From NCBI GenBank assembly GCA_024642115.1, contig JAHEBU010000002.1, positions 460,815 through 524,814 on the forward strand: a stretch of 64,000 nucleotides of DNA, written 5' to 3'. Numbering within the stretch: the first letter of the stretch is position 1; the number at the start of each line of letters is the position of its first letter. Source of the stretch: Marivivens sp. (lineage in GTDB: Bacteria > Pseudomonadota > Alphaproteobacteria > Rhodobacterales > Rhodobacteraceae). Positions 61,713 to 64,000 of this stretch are shown here, in pieces. Below the pieces are notes generated by a model. The model was not told the origin of the DNA. It searched no databases and was given only the letters and a program-made list of their open reading frames with translations. Position numbers and translations under genes: made by a program.

Positions 61713-62489
61713 ATGCTCCAGTTCGACGAGAACACCGCCAAACTACTAGAAACCGCCTATCAAGGTGCGGACGTCTCGCGGCGCAGGCGAATGGCTCTGG
61801 ATGCGCTTCACCTCGCGGCGGGAGAGGTCGTGGTCGATATTGGTTGCGGCAACGGCTTTCTGACGCAGGAAATCGCACGTGCGGTCGGCCCGTCAGGTCG
61901 CGTCATTGGCGTCGACCCAAGTGTCGATATGCGTGCGCCCGCACAGGCACGTTGTGCTGCATTTCCGAGCGTGTCCATCGAAGACGGAACGGCAGACGCG
62001 CTGCCACTGCAGGACGGTGCGGCGCACAAGGCGGTCGCCGTTCAGGTCCTCGAATATCTTAACGACATTCCGGCCGCTATGCGCGAAGCGCATCGTGTGC
62101 TCCTGCCCGCTGGTCGGTTCGTTGCTGTCGACACGGGTTTCGGAACGCTCGACTGGTTCTCTGAGGATGAAGCGCGCATGCGCCGTGTTCAGGCTGCTTG
62201 GGATCACCACTATGAAGAGGCCCGCGTGGCCGCACTCTGGCCGGCACTGTGCCGCGACGCTGGATTCTCGGCGATAGAAATTGAACCCTTCACCTTTTGC
62301 GACGTCACGCTGAGACCGGACGGCATCGCATTAATGGGGCTGCACTTGATGTCGCGTTACGCCTCTGAGAACGGTCATACGCCTGAGAAAGACACTCAGG
62401 CCTGGTTCGATGAACAGATCCGTCTGGCAAGTGAAGGTCGGTTCTTCTTTTCGCTTACCTATTATCGCATGAGTGCAGTGAAGCGGTAG
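61713..62489 (+). CDS. Class I SAM-dependent methyltransferase
   Basis: This is a 258-residue methyltransferase of the Methyltransf_11/UbiE-like type. The SAM loop VDIGCGNGF is at 41-49, the ribose-binding acid in IGVDPSVDM, and the motif II/III segments EDGTADALPLQDGA and LPAGRFVAVDTGF are present. The C-terminal domain (ALMGLHLMSRYA) is similar to methyltransferases acting on small molecules such as arsenite or quinones, but the substrate cannot be named. It stands alone between two gene-free stretches. Confidence 0.87.
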   Translation: MLQFDENTAKLLETAYQGADVSRRRRMALDALHLAAGEVVVDIGCGNGFLTQEIARAVGPSGRVIGVDPSVDMRAPAQARCAAFPSVSIEDGTADALPLQDGAAHKAVAVQVLEYLNDIPAAMREAHRVLLPAGRFVAVDTGFGTLDWFSEDEARMRRVQAAWDHHYEEARVAALWPALCRDAGFSAIEIEPFTFCDVTLRPDGIALMGLHLMSRYASENGHTPEKDTQAWFDEQIRLASEGRFFFSLTYYRMSAVKR

Positions 62490-63049
62490 CTGGCTGCCCG
62501 TTGAGAGAAGTGACCGGCGAATGAGCTCAGACTTATAACCTCTGCGATACGCCAGAATTCGATGTCAGTCGCCAAACCGAATGTCGAAAAAGCGCCAAGT
62601 CGACAAGCAGCTTCGCAAAACTTGAGGTTTGGCAACATGAATCGACTCCTCGATGCCACTTGCCCTAAGCGACCTTAGATCAATCGAACGTAACAGAGAC
62701 ATTGTGGGGCTTCCTCGCAACAGATTTCAAGCATGCATAACCATGCCACAAGCTTCGCAACTGAACCGATATATTGTTCCGACGGCCTTCCATCAATACC
62801 CAGTATAGCCAGCCACTGTCGCGTTCTGCCCGCCGTCGCCAATCCGGACTGGGTGGAGCGGACTTCGCTTCCCAGGCTTTTCACAAGGCCCGACAAAATA
62901 GTGTTTGCCACCTGACAAAAGGTTCCCAGTGTACTTATCATGCGCCCTCGGTTGCTCAAACGAAGGTCCGGGACAGCCAGGCAGAACAAGGCCGCCGCTC
63001 AGGCGGTCATGAACGAGGCTCAGTTGGACCGTCGGCCGGATGCAATCGC
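62490..63049. other. 560-base region without a recognisable gene
   Basis: Several short open frames exist on both strands (for example 62675-62989 minus), but none has a recognisable domain, a good ribosome site or consistent codon use. The stretch may be the remains of a decayed gene. I found no transposase motif and no terminal repeats here. Confidence 0.4.
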
Positions 63050-63691
63050 TCAATAAAGCCGGGTTTCTCGGTCCTTTTTGACACCCGCCTCGACCTCATC
63101 AAGTGTTTCGCTCATGGCTCCATGTGCAACCATCATCTCGGCGAGGGTTGGAACCGCGGAAGTGTCCGGCCAAGCGTCTTGTTGCCAAACCATTCCACGG
63201 ATGAATGCCTTAGGGCAGTGACACAGAACCCTTTCCACCCGTAAGAGCAGGACCAACTCCGCCGCACGTCCGTTGACGGCGAGTTTTTGTCCAAGGTTTG
63301 TGTCTTGCACCACCGCACCTTTTCCGCTCACCCTCAAGGTGTCGCGGTGGCCGGGGATGACAAAAATGATCCCAACGTTTGGATTTTCAAGGACGTTTTC
63401 AAACGTGTCCATCCGCCTGTTTCCGGGCCGATCAGGGATGGCAAGAGTGTTCTTGTTGAGGACATGCACAAAACCCGGTGGGTCACCGCGAGGCGTGATG
63501 TCTTGAATCCCGTCCGGCCGCGTAGTTGAGACAATCGCAAGCGATGATGCCGCGATAAACCGTTGAGACAGGTCATCAACGTGGTCAATTACCTTGTTGT
63601 CGACCCAGTGTGACGGGTTTGGAATTAGCGTTCTTAGATCGTCGGTTGATCGAAGACACCGATCAACCAAATTCCCAAATACCTCATCCAT
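63050..63691 (-). CDS. FMN-dependent PPOX-family flavoprotein (MSMEG_1061-like)
   Basis: This is a pyridoxamine-5'-phosphate-oxidase-like split-barrel protein of 213 residues. The segment TPRGDPPGFVHVL, then LAIPDRPGNRRMDTFENVL, then VGIIFVIPGHRDTLRVSGKG is highly typical of the MSMEG_1061 subgroup of FMN-dependent PPOX proteins. These bind FMN or F420 and probably reduce small molecules; the physiological substrate is unknown. ATG 63691 has GGAGA upstream. It is not a true pdxH. Confidence 0.87.
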   Translation of the reverse strand: MDEVFGNLVDRCLRSTDDLRTLIPNPSHWVDNKVIDHVDDLSQRFIAASSLAIVSTTRPDGIQDITPRGDPPGFVHVLNKNTLAIPDRPGNRRMDTFENVLENPNVGIIFVIPGHRDTLRVSGKGAVVQDTNLGQKLAVNGRAAELVLLLRVERVLCHCPKAFIRGMVWQQDAWPDTSAVPTLAEMMVAHGAMSETLDEVEAGVKKDRETRLY

Positions 63692-63867
63692 CAGCCGTTT
63701 TCTCCTCAGTGCTGAGCGCAGCCTAAAAATCTACGCATCGGTGTGCAATTTAACCGTGACCTCTCTGGGCTCATAGCCGTCATCTGACAGCCTTGCGCAG
63801 GGAAATTGGACCCGTGTCCGATACCCTGCATCAACGTGAATCTTATGTCAGGTGGGGAACACTAATC

Positions 63868-64000
63868 TTAGCCAAGTGCCTTCGCGATTTCGCGCAGATG
63901 CGCAGCACCGGTTCCGCAGCAGCCCCCGAAAATGTCCATGTGAGGAAAGCGTCTGCGCAGGTCACCAAGTTGCATGGCAAGTTCGACGGGATCGCCGTCC
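63868..64000 (-). CDS. Homocysteine S-methyltransferase family protein, C-terminal 43 residues only
   Basis: The minus-strand frame entering from the right edge ends with VELAMQLGDLRRRFP, then IFGGCCGTGAAHLREIAKAL and TAA at 63868. The GGCCGT motif carries the two zinc-binding cysteines of the homocysteine S-methyltransferase (MmuM/MetH N-terminal) family. The 5' part lies outside the window, so the methyl donor and exact role cannot be judged. Confidence 0.85.
   Translation of the reverse strand, partial: DGDPVELAMQLGDLRRRFPHMDIFGGCCGTGAAHLREIAKALG

Noticed and set aside
62675..62989. Minus-strand open frame between the methyltransferase and PPOX genes
   Set aside because: I could match it to no family or transposase, and overlapping frames look equally good. 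It may be remains of a gene but is not supportable.

Overview
The window looks like chromosome of a Rhodobacterales (roseobacter-type) alphaproteobacterium. The evidence is high GC, many operons with ATGA start/stop overlaps, several ABC importers, an RTX protein with a C-terminal Hint domain, and a hisB-hisH...hisA block. Most of it is catabolic and transport DNA. The right-hand fifth is visibly richer in A+T and carries exopolysaccharide genes and an insertion-sequence remnant. I see no rRNA, tRNA or CRISPR.

Layout. 1-5.1 kb: end of hisB, hisH, a putative secreted zinc metallopeptidase, DUF1003 and DUF2147 proteins, and hisA. 5.1-13.1 kb: a LacI-controlled alpha-glucoside system with membrane protein, ABC ATPase, two permeases, binding protein, regulator and divergent GH13 glucosidase. 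It has perfect CCGAAACGTTTCGG operators. 13.1-25.0 kb: an eleven-gene aromatic operon divergent from a LysR gene. It holds a flavin phenol hydroxylase, a hydroxyquinol dioxygenase, a second intradiol dioxygenase lacking two iron ligands, a LinE/PcpA-type extradiol dioxygenase, an esterase, maleylacetate reductase and a branched-chain-type ABC importer. 25.3-28.5 kb: a 1055-residue RTX/Hint_2 protein.

28.5-40.4 kb: ten co-oriented genes for nitrilase, Orn/Lys/Arg decarboxylase, ATP-grasp ligase, C45 Ntn-hydrolase, agmatinase/guanidinobutyrase-type ureohydrolase, a PotDBCA-like importer and an MBL-fold hydrolase. This is my best candidate for an uncharacterised pathway (amine or guanidine conjugates made, imported or taken apart). 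40.8-51.1 kb: a divergent operon with a GntR regulator, an amidase-signature enzyme, an oligopeptide ABC importer and two M20 peptidases. Together the two units bring five hydrolase families that act on amide bonds next to two importers.

51.1-52.6 kb is degraded DNA with the N-terminus of an IS6-family transposase and one small secreted protein. 52.6-57.3 kb is a polysaccharide operon (UDP-xylose synthase, GalE, processive GT2 synthase, GH26-like hydrolase). It is followed by a Sel1/peptidoglycan-binding protein, two acyltransferase-3 proteins, a methyltransferase, an FMN-binding PPOX protein and the C-terminus of a homocysteine S-methyltransferase.

The binding-protein genes of three of the four importers are each followed by a strong hairpin with a 5-base loop, which probably sets binding protein above permease expression.
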